A stretch of 8,669 nt of DNA from positions 1-8,669 of the forward strand of contig JACMNZ010000145.1 in the NCBI GenBank assembly GCA_014378285.1, in the 5' to 3' direction. The stretch comes from Pseudopedobacter sp. (GTDB taxonomy: Bacteria > Bacteroidota > Bacteroidia > Sphingobacteriales > Sphingobacteriaceae). The notes under the pieces were generated by a model. That model ran no database searches. It was not told where the DNA came from and saw only the letters and a program-made list of their open reading frames with translations. Each line of letters opens with the position of its first letter. The stretch's first letter is position 1. The translations under genes and the position numbers were made by a program. This document shows, piece by piece, positions 1-6,107 of the stretch.

Positions 1-628
1 AATAAATCACATTTTTAGTGTATTCTACAATTGGAGTCGCATCTGAAGCGATGAAATATTCTTTTTTACCAACGCCAATAACTAAAGGACTTCCTTTTCT
101 GGCCGCAATAAGCATCTCTGGGTCTTTCTTGCTCATGATAACAATAGCATAAGCCCCAATAACTTCTTTTAAGGCTTCCCTTACTGCTTGTTGCAAGTCA
201 ATTCCAGCTTTATTTTGAATGTCTTCTATTAGGTGGATTAATACTTCTGTATCTGTATCACTTTTAAAAACATGACCTCTAGAAATCATTTCTTCCTTTA
301 GAGGGCCGTAATTTTCAATAATACCGTTATGGATAATAGCTAAATTTCCGCTTCCAGATTCATGAGGATGGGAGTTTCTATCGGTTGGTGCACCATGAGT
401 AGCCCATCTGGTGTGGCCCATACCAATTGTCCCAGATTTATCTTGATCACCAATAAAGTTCTCTAAATCCTGAACTTTACCCGCTTTTTTATAAATATTA
501 AGATGCGATTCTTCATCTAATAATGCAATGCCCGCACTATCATACCCGCGATATTCTAAACGTTGTAATCCTTTGATAATAATGGGATAGGCATCCCTAA
601 AGCCGATGTAGCCAACAATTCCACACAT
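1..628 (-). CDS. glmS: Glutamine--fructose-6-phosphate aminotransferase (isomerizing), N-terminal part, cut by window edge
   Basis: GlmS converts fructose-6-phosphate and glutamine to glucosamine-6-phosphate, the first committed step to UDP-GlcNAc for peptidoglycan and lipid A, in the cytoplasm. The 209 visible residues are the class II glutamine amidotransferase domain. They start MCGIVGYIG, so Cys2 becomes the N-terminal nucleophile once Met1 is removed. GHTRWATHG (71-79), HNGIIENY (100-107) and SDTDTEVL (123-130) are typical glutamine-site motifs of the family. The two C-terminal SIS sugar-isomerase domains lie beyond the left edge. The start is fixed because Cys must be residue 2. The ATG has no Shine-Dalgarno; it directly follows a run of six T closing a long hairpin (632-675). 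It is transcribed in the same direction as the DUF4270 gene, 72 bases downstream of it. The call is secure; the full length cannot be judged. Confidence 0.97.
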   Translation of the reverse strand, partial: MCGIVGYIGFRDAYPIIIKGLQRLEYRGYDSAGIALLDEESHLNIYKKAGKVQDLENFIGDQDKSGTIGMGHTRWATHGAPTDRNSHPHESGSGNLAIIHNGIIENYGPLKEEMISRGHVFKSDTDTEVLIHLIEDIQNKAGIDLQQAVREALKEVIGAYAIVIMSKKDPEMLIAARKGSPLVIGVGKKEYFIASDATPIVEYTKNVIY

Positions 629-631
629 AAA

Positions 632-675
632 AAACTATATTTTGAAGATTTGCGCTAATCTACAAAATATAGTTT
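632..675 (-). promoter_or_regulatory. Long inverted repeat (hairpin) in the glmS leader, terminator- or attenuator-like
   Basis: Positions 632-650 and 657-675 are reverse complements over 19 bases with a single A/A mismatch (645/662) and a six-base loop (651-656). The outer 13 bases (AAACTATATTTTG and its complement) pair perfectly. Read on the minus strand, the hairpin is followed by a run of six T (634-629), three of them inside the stem, and then immediately by the glmS ATG at 628. This looks like an AT-rich intrinsic terminator for the DUF4270 transcript, an attenuator of glmS, or an operator, since the arms overlap the candidate glmS promoter. The repeat is seen directly; the function is inferred. 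Confidence 0.6.
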
Positions 676-695
676 CAATTAAAATGTTTGGAAAA
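664..695 (-). promoter_or_regulatory. Candidate promoter for glmS
   Basis: On the minus strand TTTT (695-692) is followed after 20 bases by TATATTTT (671-664). Each box is one base away from the Bacteroidota consensus TTTG and TAnnTTTG, and the spacing is right. Transcription would begin near 657, inside the inverted repeat, leaving a short leader of about 30 bases before the glmS ATG. The match is imperfect in AT-rich DNA, so this is tentative. Confidence 0.35.
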
Positions 696-700
696 TAAAT

Positions 701-2116
701 TTACTTCTGTTCAGTATAGTAAATCTTTAATTTTACCTTATAGTTAGAAGAAGATACTCCACCTCCGGCAACGGTTCTTCCTAAATTGTTAAAAACATTT
801 ACTGTTTTAGAAAGCTCAAAATTTGGAGAGTTGGTAGCTACATAATCATTTGGAGTTACAAAAGTCCCATAATTTTTTACTTTACCACTCATTAAATCTT
901 GAATGTACCCTGTCATATTAATTTTGTATTCTTTAGGGATAGCATTGTAAAAACCACCTATAGAATTGGGGCCTAAATATCTGCGATCAAAAGGAGTTTC
1001 ATCGGCAATAAAAGTAGGTCTTTCGGCAATATCATTTTTATAAACCCTTAATCTTTGTAAAGGTTTATAGGGAGTTTCTGTTCCGGCTATAATAGTAAAA
1101 ACCAACTCGGCTCGATTAACAGTAATATTTTTCCCCAAGTTTTTGATTGTATTTAAATAAGGGAAATCTACTTTTAATTGTGTACCAGATAACCCTTTTA
1201 GATATAAAGTTGTACTGTTTTTAGCGGTACTTTGTAATTCGGTATTTACGGCTGTTCCTGTTAAATCCCAACTTAATTCTGTAACAGCATTTCCTACACC
1301 GCCAGTAATGTTTAAAGTGGTTAAAATAGTATCAACAGCATTATTTGTTTGCGTTTTTTTGTAAAACAAATCTAACCTTGCAGCACCTGCAATAGAGGTG
1401 TTAAAAGAGAAGATACCGCCATTTTGTGTAGTAGTATTTTTATTTAATGATACATACAAACCTTTAAAAAGAGAATTGAAAACCTTACTATTCAATAATT
1501 TGAAAGAGTCTAATTTCAGGATATTATTAGTGATAAAAGCAGGGTCTATTTTAATTCTTAATTGAGCGGGAACTCTTTTTACAGTATCTTTTTTGCCAAC
1601 TAAAATATCTTGGATGGTTAAACTGTCTTTATAGTTAGCCTTAAAGTTTTTGGTAGCCAATAAAGCAGATTTTGTTTTCCACTTTTTGTTATTGTAATAG
1701 GCCAAAGTTGGTTCAGCATAAAGTGTTTCATCCAATTGCCTAACTTCTACTGTATAATTAGTATTAACACTATCTCCATAAAAATTAACAAATGGCAGCA
1801 CCAAAACTGCAGAGTCTAAAATCGGGTTTTTACCAAAATTTACAGCTCCGTTTAAAGAAACCGCCAAAGCCATGTTAGCGGTAGTTATGCCAAAAACAGG
1901 GTCTTTAAAATAACCCAAAACGCTTACTGTAGTTCCGTTAGCTACAACTGTATCTTGCTTAGTTAACTTTGTGATCACAGTAGAAGTATCAATCAGTTTT
2001 GAATTGATAGCTATATTTGGGTCAACATCTAATCCAATTGTAGATGCGTTTTTGCAACTTCCTAAAATAAAAAGACTTACTAACGTGGTTAATAAGCCTG
2101 ATTTAATAAATTTCAT
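701..2116 (-). CDS. DUF4270 family lipoprotein
   Basis: This 471-residue protein matches the DUF4270 family of Bacteroidota, whose function is not known. The N-terminus is a lipoprotein signal: MKF(I)K, a hydrophobic stretch (about 7-18) and a lipobox ending LGSC with the lipidated Cys at 21, so it is exported and membrane anchored. After it comes NASTIGLDVDP, typical of the family start. The rest is rich in Thr, Asn and alternating hydrophobic residues, as in beta-sandwich surface proteins, with no catalytic motif that I recognise and no further membrane segment. It ends in KVKLKIYYTEQK. The start at 2114-2116 is the one that gives the signal peptide. The gene begins 16 bases after the glycogen-synthase-like gene ends, so the two are almost certainly cotranscribed. 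The family assignment rests on recall of sequence character, not on a search. Confidence 0.85.
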   Translation of the reverse strand: MKFIKSGLLTTLVSLFILGSCKNASTIGLDVDPNIAINSKLIDTSTVITKLTKQDTVVANGTTVSVLGYFKDPVFGITTANMALAVSLNGAVNFGKNPILDSAVLVLPFVNFYGDSVNTNYTVEVRQLDETLYAEPTLAYYNNKKWKTKSALLATKNFKANYKDSLTIQDILVGKKDTVKRVPAQLRIKIDPAFITNNILKLDSFKLLNSKVFNSLFKGLYVSLNKNTTTQNGGIFSFNTSIAGAARLDLFYKKTQTNNAVDTILTTLNITGGVGNAVTELSWDLTGTAVNTELQSTAKNSTTLYLKGLSGTQLKVDFPYLNTIKNLGKNITVNRAELVFTIIAGTETPYKPLQRLRVYKNDIAERPTFIADETPFDRRYLGPNSIGGFYNAIPKEYKINMTGYIQDLMSGKVKNYGTFVTPNDYVATNSPNFELSKTVNVFNNLGRTVAGGGVSSSNYKVKLKIYYTEQK

Positions 2117-2132
2117 ATAATTCTAAATAGTT

Positions 2133-2957
2133 TTAAGCAACCGATACCAATACTTCAGACGGTAATTCTTGGTAAAAATTGTAATAATTTTCCAAATCTA
2201 ATGTAGAATCGTAATCTAAAACTGGTTTTTCTGATTTTTTAACAAAGTTTAACACCTCTTCAGAAATAGCGTCATCACCAATAACAACAGCATCTGAATA
2301 TTCTATTGCTGCCTTATTAAGAGCGTCATGAGTTCCTTTATTATAGCTTTCTAAATCCTTACTTTCCATACCTTTCATTAAGGCTTTTTTGGTAAAGTTT
2401 ACTCCCAAGCTACTATCAAAACTTTGGTTATAAAGAGAATAAACAATTTTCGCTTCTTTAAAAGTAGGGTCTTCTCTGTAGCTGGTTTTAAGATAAGCAG
2501 GAATTAAAGAGCTCATCCATCCATGGCAATGTACTACATCTGGTGCCCAGCCTAATTTTTTAACTGTTTCTAGTGCACCTTTACAAAAGAAAATAGCTCT
2601 CTCATCGTTATCCGCATAGAATTTACCCTTATTGTCGTTAAAAACATATTTTCTGTGGAAATAATCTTCATTATCCAAGAAATATACCTGCATTCTAGCA
2701 GCCGGTATAGAGGCAACTTTGATGATTAAAGGATTGTCTGTTTCATCGATAATGATGTTCATCCCAGAAAGTCTAATTACTTCATGTAATCTGTTCCTTC
2801 TTTCGTTAATGTTACCAAAACGAGGCATAAGAATTCTTATTTCGAATCCTTTTTCTTGCATTGCTTGTGGTAAAGTCCTTGTGATCTTAGAAATTTTTGT
2901 CAGTTCAAGAAATGGTGACATTTCATGTGTGATAAACAAAAGCTTGATTTTTCCCAT
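2133..2957 (-). CDS. Short glycogen/starch synthase-like protein (GT5 N-terminal domain only, degenerate motifs)
   Basis: The 274-residue protein resembles the N-terminal Rossmann half of GT5 glycogen synthase (GlgA). It runs from MGKIKLLFITHEMSPF through LPQAMQEKGFEIRILMPRFG (29-48), VYFLDNEDYFHR (91-102), DNDERAIFF (117-125) and DVVHCHGW (140-147). Full GlgA is about 480 residues; the C-terminal GT1-like half is missing and no remnant follows, because the DUF4270 gene starts 16 bases later. Key residues differ from GlgA: the KxGG ADP-glucose motif is replaced near 19-24 (LTKISK), HDW is HGW, and the IHN of the acceptor region is LYN (175-177). Glycogen synthesis is therefore doubtful; a regulatory or different sugar-binding role is possible. 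I chose the ATG at 2955-2957. A longer reading from TTG at 3032 would begin upstream of the promoter's -7 box (3002-3009) and add an extension unrelated to the family. Confidence 0.85.
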   Translation of the reverse strand: MGKIKLLFITHEMSPFLELTKISKITRTLPQAMQEKGFEIRILMPRFGNINERRNRLHEVIRLSGMNIIIDETDNPLIIKVASIPAARMQVYFLDNEDYFHRKYVFNDNKGKFYADNDERAIFFCKGALETVKKLGWAPDVVHCHGWMSSLIPAYLKTSYREDPTFKEAKIVYSLYNQSFDSSLGVNFTKKALMKGMESKDLESYNKGTHDALNKAAIEYSDAVVIGDDAISEEVLNFVKKSEKPVLDYDSTLDLENYYNFYQELPSEVLVSVA

Positions 2958-3001
2958 CCTAATCTTTGTTAAGTTTTTGTTAAGAAGTATTTTATGAAGT
3001 G

Positions 3002-3033
3002 CAAATATACGGAATATATAGCAATTTTTCAAT
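3002..3033 (-). promoter_or_regulatory. Promoter of the glycogen-synthase-like/DUF4270 operon
   Basis: On the minus strand ATTG (3033-3030) is followed after exactly 20 bases by TATATTTG (3009-3002), a perfect TAnnTTTG -7 box; the -33 box is one base off TTTG. Transcription would start near 2995, leaving a leader of about 38 bases before the ATG at 2957. This site also settles the start codon of that gene. Confidence 0.65.
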
Positions 3034-3042
3034 TAAGCAATT
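3022..3042 (+). repeat. Three CAATT boxes at 8-base spacing between divergent promoters
   Basis: CAATT occurs at 3022-3026, 3030-3034 and 3038-3042, each separated by three bases. The middle copy covers the -33 box of the leftward promoter, and the third ends seven bases before the -33 box of panC. The repeats could be regulator-binding half-sites, but short AT-rich words recur easily by chance. Confidence 0.35.
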
Positions 3043-3048
3043 AAATGC

Positions 3049-3080
3049 TTTGTATATTAAGAACTAATTATACACTTTTG
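3049..3080 (+). promoter_or_regulatory. Promoter of the panC-panD cluster
   Basis: TTTG (3049-3052) is followed after 20 bases by CACTTTTG (3073-3080), one base from the Bacteroidota consensus TAnnTTTG. Transcription would start around 3087, only about 14 bases before the panC TTG at 3101. It lies back to back with the leftward promoter, with 15 bases between the two -33 boxes. Confidence 0.6.
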
Positions 3081-3100
3081 CAGATTAAAACCTCACATTT

Positions 3101-3946
3101 TTGAAGATTTTTAAAACTCAAAAACAATTCACCAATTATTTAAAAACTTTAAATAATCTAGAATTAAAAGTAGGCTTGGTACCTACAATGGGCGCTTTAC
3201 ATCAAGGACATATATCTTTAATCAATCAATCTAAAGATATTTGTGACATTACGGTTGCTAGTATTTTTGTAAACCCTACCCAATTTAATAACCCAGAGGA
3301 TTTAATAAAATACCCAAAATCCATAGAACAAGATATAACCATGCTTGAGAAAGCTGGTTGTGACATCCTTTTTAATCCAGAAACAGAAGAGGTTTACGCA
3401 GATGATAATGAAACTTGGAATTATAACATTGGCGAGCTCGATTCTTTATTAGAGGGAGAATTTAGACAGGGACATTATTTAGGGGTTACTCAAATAGTTT
3501 ATAAATTATTAAGTTGGGCTAAACCCAATTTTGCATTCTTTGGGCAAAAAGATTATCAGCAATATTTAGTTATTAAAAAAATGGTTAATGATTTTAATCT
3601 GGATGTTGATATTATTGCTTGTCCAATTATACGTGAAGCAGACGGCTTAGCTATGAGTTCTAGAAATATGAGACTTAACGCCGATGAACATCAAAAAGCA
3701 TTAATAATTAACAAATCTTTAAAATTTTTAAAAGCAAATTTTGATAAATTGAAGCTATCAGAATTAATGAAAGAAGCAAAAACATTTTTTAATGATATTT
3801 CTGGCGTAGAATTAGAATACCTTAAAATCTGTAAACAAAACTCTTTACAGGAAATCACAAAAGATAAAGATAAATCTAATGCTATTGCATTGATAGCCTG
3901 TTATGTGGGCCAAACGAGGCTGATAGATAATATGATGCTTTCTTAA
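3101..3946 (+). CDS. panC: Pantothenate synthetase (pantoate--beta-alanine ligase)
   Basis: PanC joins pantoate and beta-alanine with ATP to make pantothenate, the vitamin B5 precursor of CoA, in the cytoplasm. The 281 residues match the usual length of about 280. VPTMGALHQGH (27-37) carries the HxGH nucleotidyltransferase signature (His34, His37), FVNPTQF (56-62) lines the pantoate site, FGQKDYQQ (147-154) is the family lysine/aspartate motif, and READGLAMSSRN (178-189) contains the KMSKS-like loop. The start is a TTG: an in-frame stop (TAA, 3086-3088) lies just upstream, no ATG lies between, and MKIFKTQKQF fits the family N-terminus. It leads the rightward cluster, 35 bases before panD, whose product supplies its beta-alanine. 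Confidence 0.97.
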   Translation: MKIFKTQKQFTNYLKTLNNLELKVGLVPTMGALHQGHISLINQSKDICDITVASIFVNPTQFNNPEDLIKYPKSIEQDITMLEKAGCDILFNPETEEVYADDNETWNYNIGELDSLLEGEFRQGHYLGVTQIVYKLLSWAKPNFAFFGQKDYQQYLVIKKMVNDFNLDVDIIACPIIREADGLAMSSRNMRLNADEHQKALIINKSLKFLKANFDKLKLSELMKEAKTFFNDISGVELEYLKICKQNSLQEITKDKDKSNAIALIACYVGQTRLIDNMMLS

Positions 3947-3981
3947 CAATAATTTTAAAATCTATTTTTTAAATTTACACC

Positions 3982-4332
3982 ATGATTATTGAAGTTTTAA
4001 AATCAAAAATCCATAGGGTTAAGGTTACCCAGTCCGAGTTAAATTATGTGGGTAGTATTACTATTGATGAGGATTTGATTGATGCTGCAAACATGATTCC
4101 TAACGAAAAAGTGCAGGTAGTGAATAATAACAATGGCGCCCGTTTTGAAACTTATATTATAAAAGGAGAGCGGGGAAGCGGAACAATTTGCCTAAATGGT
4201 TCTTGCGCAAGGTTAGCCCAAATTGGAGATATTGTAATTATTGTATCTTACGCACACATGGAATTAGAAGAGGCTAAAAAGTATCAGCCTGTTTTAGTTT
4301 TTCCTGACGAAAATAACCGTTTGATTAAATAA
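3982..4332 (+). CDS. panD: Aspartate 1-decarboxylase precursor
   Basis: PanD decarboxylates L-aspartate to beta-alanine, the substrate that PanC (next upstream) joins to pantoate. It is made as an inactive precursor that cleaves itself between Gly24 and Ser25, and Ser25 becomes the pyruvoyl cofactor. Both are present in YVGSITID (22-29), numbered exactly as in characterised family members. Lys9, Arg54 and Tyr58, active-site residues of the family, are also in place, as is NGSCARLAQIGDIVIIVSY (72-90) of the beta-barrel core. The length of 116 residues is normal. The ATG at 3982 gives the canonical start (MIIEVLKSKIHRVKVT). The next gene begins four bases after its stop, so the genes are very likely cotranscribed. 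Confidence 0.98.
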   Translation: MIIEVLKSKIHRVKVTQSELNYVGSITIDEDLIDAANMIPNEKVQVVNNNNGARFETYIIKGERGSGTICLNGSCARLAQIGDIVIIVSYAHMELEEAKKYQPVLVFPDENNRLIK

Positions 4333-4336
4333 GAAA

Positions 4337-5335
4337 TTGAAAATAAGTACATTAGCATTTTTAAAATACACGTTTTTTTTGCTGCTGGGTTTAGCAATTA
4401 CTTATTATCTTTTTAAATCGCAATACCACTCAAATTTTTTTGATGATCTAAGCAAAGCCGATAAGACTTGGATTTTATTGACGGCTATAACCGGATTAAT
4501 TCCTCATTATTTTAGGGCGCTTCGCTGGAAATTATTAATACAACCTCTTCAACATAATAAAGTATCGACTTTAAATGTTTTTAATGCCATAATGATTGGC
4601 TATTTAGCGAATTTGGCATTGCCAAGGGCGGGCGAAATAATTAGATGTGCATGGCTCTCAAAAAAAGAAAGCATCAGTACTATTTCTTTAATAGGAACCG
4701 TAATTACGGAAAGGATTATTGATTTGCTTGGGCTAGGTTTAATAGTGTTAATAGGTTTAGGAATCTATTTTGATATTATTCTTCATTTTACAGAAAGCTA
4801 CAATTTTAAGGAATTGATTTTATCAAAAATCTATCTTTTTATTGCCTTAATTATAGTTTTATTATTAATTGTAATTATAGTTTTTAAGTTATTTACTTCA
4901 GAAAATAAATTTGCTGTTAAAATAAAAGGATTTATAAATCAACTTAAAGATGGCTTGTTAAGCTTAAAAAAAATGGAACGTCCATTTTTATTTAGTTTTT
5001 ACACGATAGCCATTTGGTTTTTTTATGTTCTTTCTACTTATTGTGGATTTAAAATGCTTCAAGAAACCTCTCTGCTAACATTTTATGATGCTATATTAAC
5101 CGTTATTGCAGGTAGTTTTGGAATGATAGCACCTATACAAGGCGGGATTGGTGCATTTCATTTTATGGTTTCGCAATGTTTAATACTTTTAAATATTAGT
5201 TCAGGTCCGGCTTTAGTTTATGCAACTATTTTACATGCAGTACAAACTTTATTGATTATCATTTTTGGTATTTTAGCCTTAATTATAGGAGTTTTATATC
5301 AACCTAAAAAGAAAGTAGATGTTGCAAAATCTTGA
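4337..5335 (+). CDS. YbhN/UPF0104 family flippase-like integral membrane protein (LPG synthase transmembrane-like)
   Basis: This 332-residue, strongly hydrophobic protein has about seven or eight membrane segments (roughly 8-27, 45-59, 84-100, 116-146, 165-186, 217-237, 249-266 and 289-320). Hallmarks of the lysylphosphatidylglycerol-synthase transmembrane family (PF03706-like) are visible: FRALRWKLLIQPL (59-71), GYLANLALPRAGEIIRC (88-104), TERIIDLLGLG (124-134) and MIAPIQGGIGAFHF (263-276). Members without the synthetase domain are linked to lipid or glycolipid movement across the inner membrane; the substrate here is unknown. The start is a TTG four bases after the panD stop; no ATG or GTG gives a complete first membrane segment. 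The C-terminus is Lys-rich (QPKKKVDVAKS) and overlaps rfaE2 by 17 bases. Sitting beside rfaE2 hints at an envelope glycolipid role, which is inference. Confidence 0.85.
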   Translation: MKISTLAFLKYTFFLLLGLAITYYLFKSQYHSNFFDDLSKADKTWILLTAITGLIPHYFRALRWKLLIQPLQHNKVSTLNVFNAIMIGYLANLALPRAGEIIRCAWLSKKESISTISLIGTVITERIIDLLGLGLIVLIGLGIYFDIILHFTESYNFKELILSKIYLFIALIIVLLLIVIIVFKLFTSENKFAVKIKGFINQLKDGLLSLKKMERPFLFSFYTIAIWFFYVLSTYCGFKMLQETSLLTFYDAILTVIAGSFGMIAPIQGGIGAFHFMVSQCLILLNISSGPALVYATILHAVQTLLIIIFGILALIIGVLYQPKKKVDVAKS

Positions 5336-5822
5336 TATTATCCAAAATAAAATATATGGTTCTTTAAAGGATTTTGAAGAGCAAATGAAGGTTTGGAAAA
5401 ATGAAAAGCAGAAATTGGTTTTTACTAATGGATGTTTTGATATTATGCATTTAGGACATATTGATTATCTTTCTAAAGCAGCAGATTTAGGTACAAAATT
5501 GATTGTCGGTTTAAATTCTGATGCTTCTACAAAAAAGATAAAAGGTCCAACCAGACCAATTTGTGATGAAAAATCTAGAGCAAATTTATTGGCTGCTCTT
5601 TTTTTTGTAGATGCAGTTATTTTATTTGATGATGAAACCCCAATAAAATTAATCTCAACTATTTTACCTGATGTTTTAGTTAAAGGCGCAGATTATACTA
5701 CTGATCAAATAGTTGGCGCAAAAGAAGTTTTAGCTAACTATGGAGAGGTAAAAACAATCTCATTTTTGGACGGATATTCTACGTCTTCCATAGAAAAACG
5801 AATAGTAAAAGCGCATCAATAG
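5319..5822 (+). CDS. rfaE2: D-glycero-beta-D-manno-heptose 1-phosphate adenylyltransferase
   Basis: The enzyme adenylylates D-glycero-beta-D-manno-heptose-1-phosphate with ATP to form ADP-heptose, a building block of lipooligosaccharide core. The 167 residues form a stand-alone cytidylyltransferase-like domain, equal to the C-terminal domain of enterobacterial HldE without its kinase domain. FTNGCFDIMHLGH (35-47) contains the HxGH nucleotide-binding motif, GLNSDAS (64-70) and GPTRP (76-80) follow, LVKGADYT (120-127) and GYSTSSIEKRI (152-162) complete the family pattern. The ATG at 5319 overlaps the end of the membrane protein gene by 17 bases, suggesting translational coupling. The matching heptose kinase (rfaE1/hldA) is not in this window. 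It is the last gene of the panC cluster. Confidence 0.93.
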   Translation: MLQNLDIIQNKIYGSLKDFEEQMKVWKNEKQKLVFTNGCFDIMHLGHIDYLSKAADLGTKLIVGLNSDASTKKIKGPTRPICDEKSRANLLAALFFVDAVILFDDETPIKLISTILPDVLVKGADYTTDQIVGAKEVLANYGEVKTISFLDGYSTSSIEKRIVKAHQ

Positions 5823-5830
5823 ATTTTCAA

Positions 5831-5862
5831 TTTGCTATGCTTGCATAATATTTTTATATTTG
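5831..5862 (+). promoter_or_regulatory. Exact Bacteroidota-consensus promoter with no ORF behind it
   Basis: TTTG (5831-5834), a 20-base spacer and TATATTTG (5855-5862) match the -33/-7 consensus at every defined position, the best match in the window. It starts eight bases after the rfaE2 stop and points right. Transcription would begin near 5869, and the nearest gene downstream starts 450 bases later. It may drive a small RNA or provide a long leader for the acyl-CoA dehydrogenase. Confidence 0.6.
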
Positions 5863-5871
5863 AAAATTGAG

Positions 5872-5894
5872 TTGGTTTAACCAAGGGTTTTTGG
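5872..5894 (+). promoter_or_regulatory. Palindrome near predicted transcript start with an alternative hairpin
   Basis: TTGGTTTAACCAA (5872-5884) is a perfect 13-base palindrome beginning about three bases past the predicted transcript start. The CCAA at 5881-5884 can also pair with TTGG at 5891-5894 across a six-base loop, and AACC (5879-5882) with GGTT (5886-5889), so the structures exclude one another. It could be an operator or a 5' RNA hairpin; the function is inferred only. Confidence 0.4.
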
Positions 5895-5934
5895 AAGTTT
5901 TTTATGGAGAAATCAGCAGCTTTTTCTTTTTAAA

Positions 5935-6025
5935 GTCATGTTGACGATAGGAAACATCTCAAGGCAAGGTTGCCATGCTAGCTTGGTGCCTGTTTGTGTG
6001 ATGTTTCATTACCATTCAACATGAC
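5935..6025. repeat. REPIN-like inverted pair of palindromic units
   Basis: Unit one (5935-5960) begins GTCATGTTGA and runs to GAAACATCTC; unit two (6000-6025) is its inverted counterpart, GATGTTTC to TCAACATGAC. Outer arms 5935-5944 and 6016-6025 pair perfectly over 10 bases, and inner arms 5951-5958 and 6000-6007 over 8. Each unit can also fold on itself (ATGTT with AACAT). The 39-base centre contains a small hairpin, GGCAA-GG-TTGCC (5963-5974). Two REP-like hairpins in inverted orientation are the layout of REPIN elements moved by RAYT (TnpA-REP) transposases. The geometry is seen directly; dispersal in the genome cannot be checked here. Confidence 0.55.
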
Positions 6026-6107
6026 GAAACCGATACTTGTGAAGCTAGATAAGAACAAATAAATGATTTTAAGGCTATTTTAGTTTCTCATTAGATAAGT
6101 TTTGTGT

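Noticed and set aside
629..700. glmS ribozyme upstream of glmS
   Set aside because: The 72-base gap is far too short for the ribozyme and shows only one simple AT-rich hairpin.
2719..2997. Plus-strand open frame of 92 codons opposite the glycogen-synthase-like gene
   Set aside because: It lies almost wholly within the complementary strand of a well-supported gene, its product resembles no family, and it has no promoter of its own.
2958..3032. Longer N-terminus (25 extra codons from TTG at 3032) for the glycogen-synthase-like protein
   Set aside because: The -7 box TATATTTG at 3009-3002 lies downstream of that start, and the added residues do not fit the family, which begins at MGKIKLLFIT.
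3970..3977. TAAATTTA as a separate panD promoter -7 box
   Set aside because: The last base is off and no TTTG lies at the proper distance; panD is better explained by read-through from panC.
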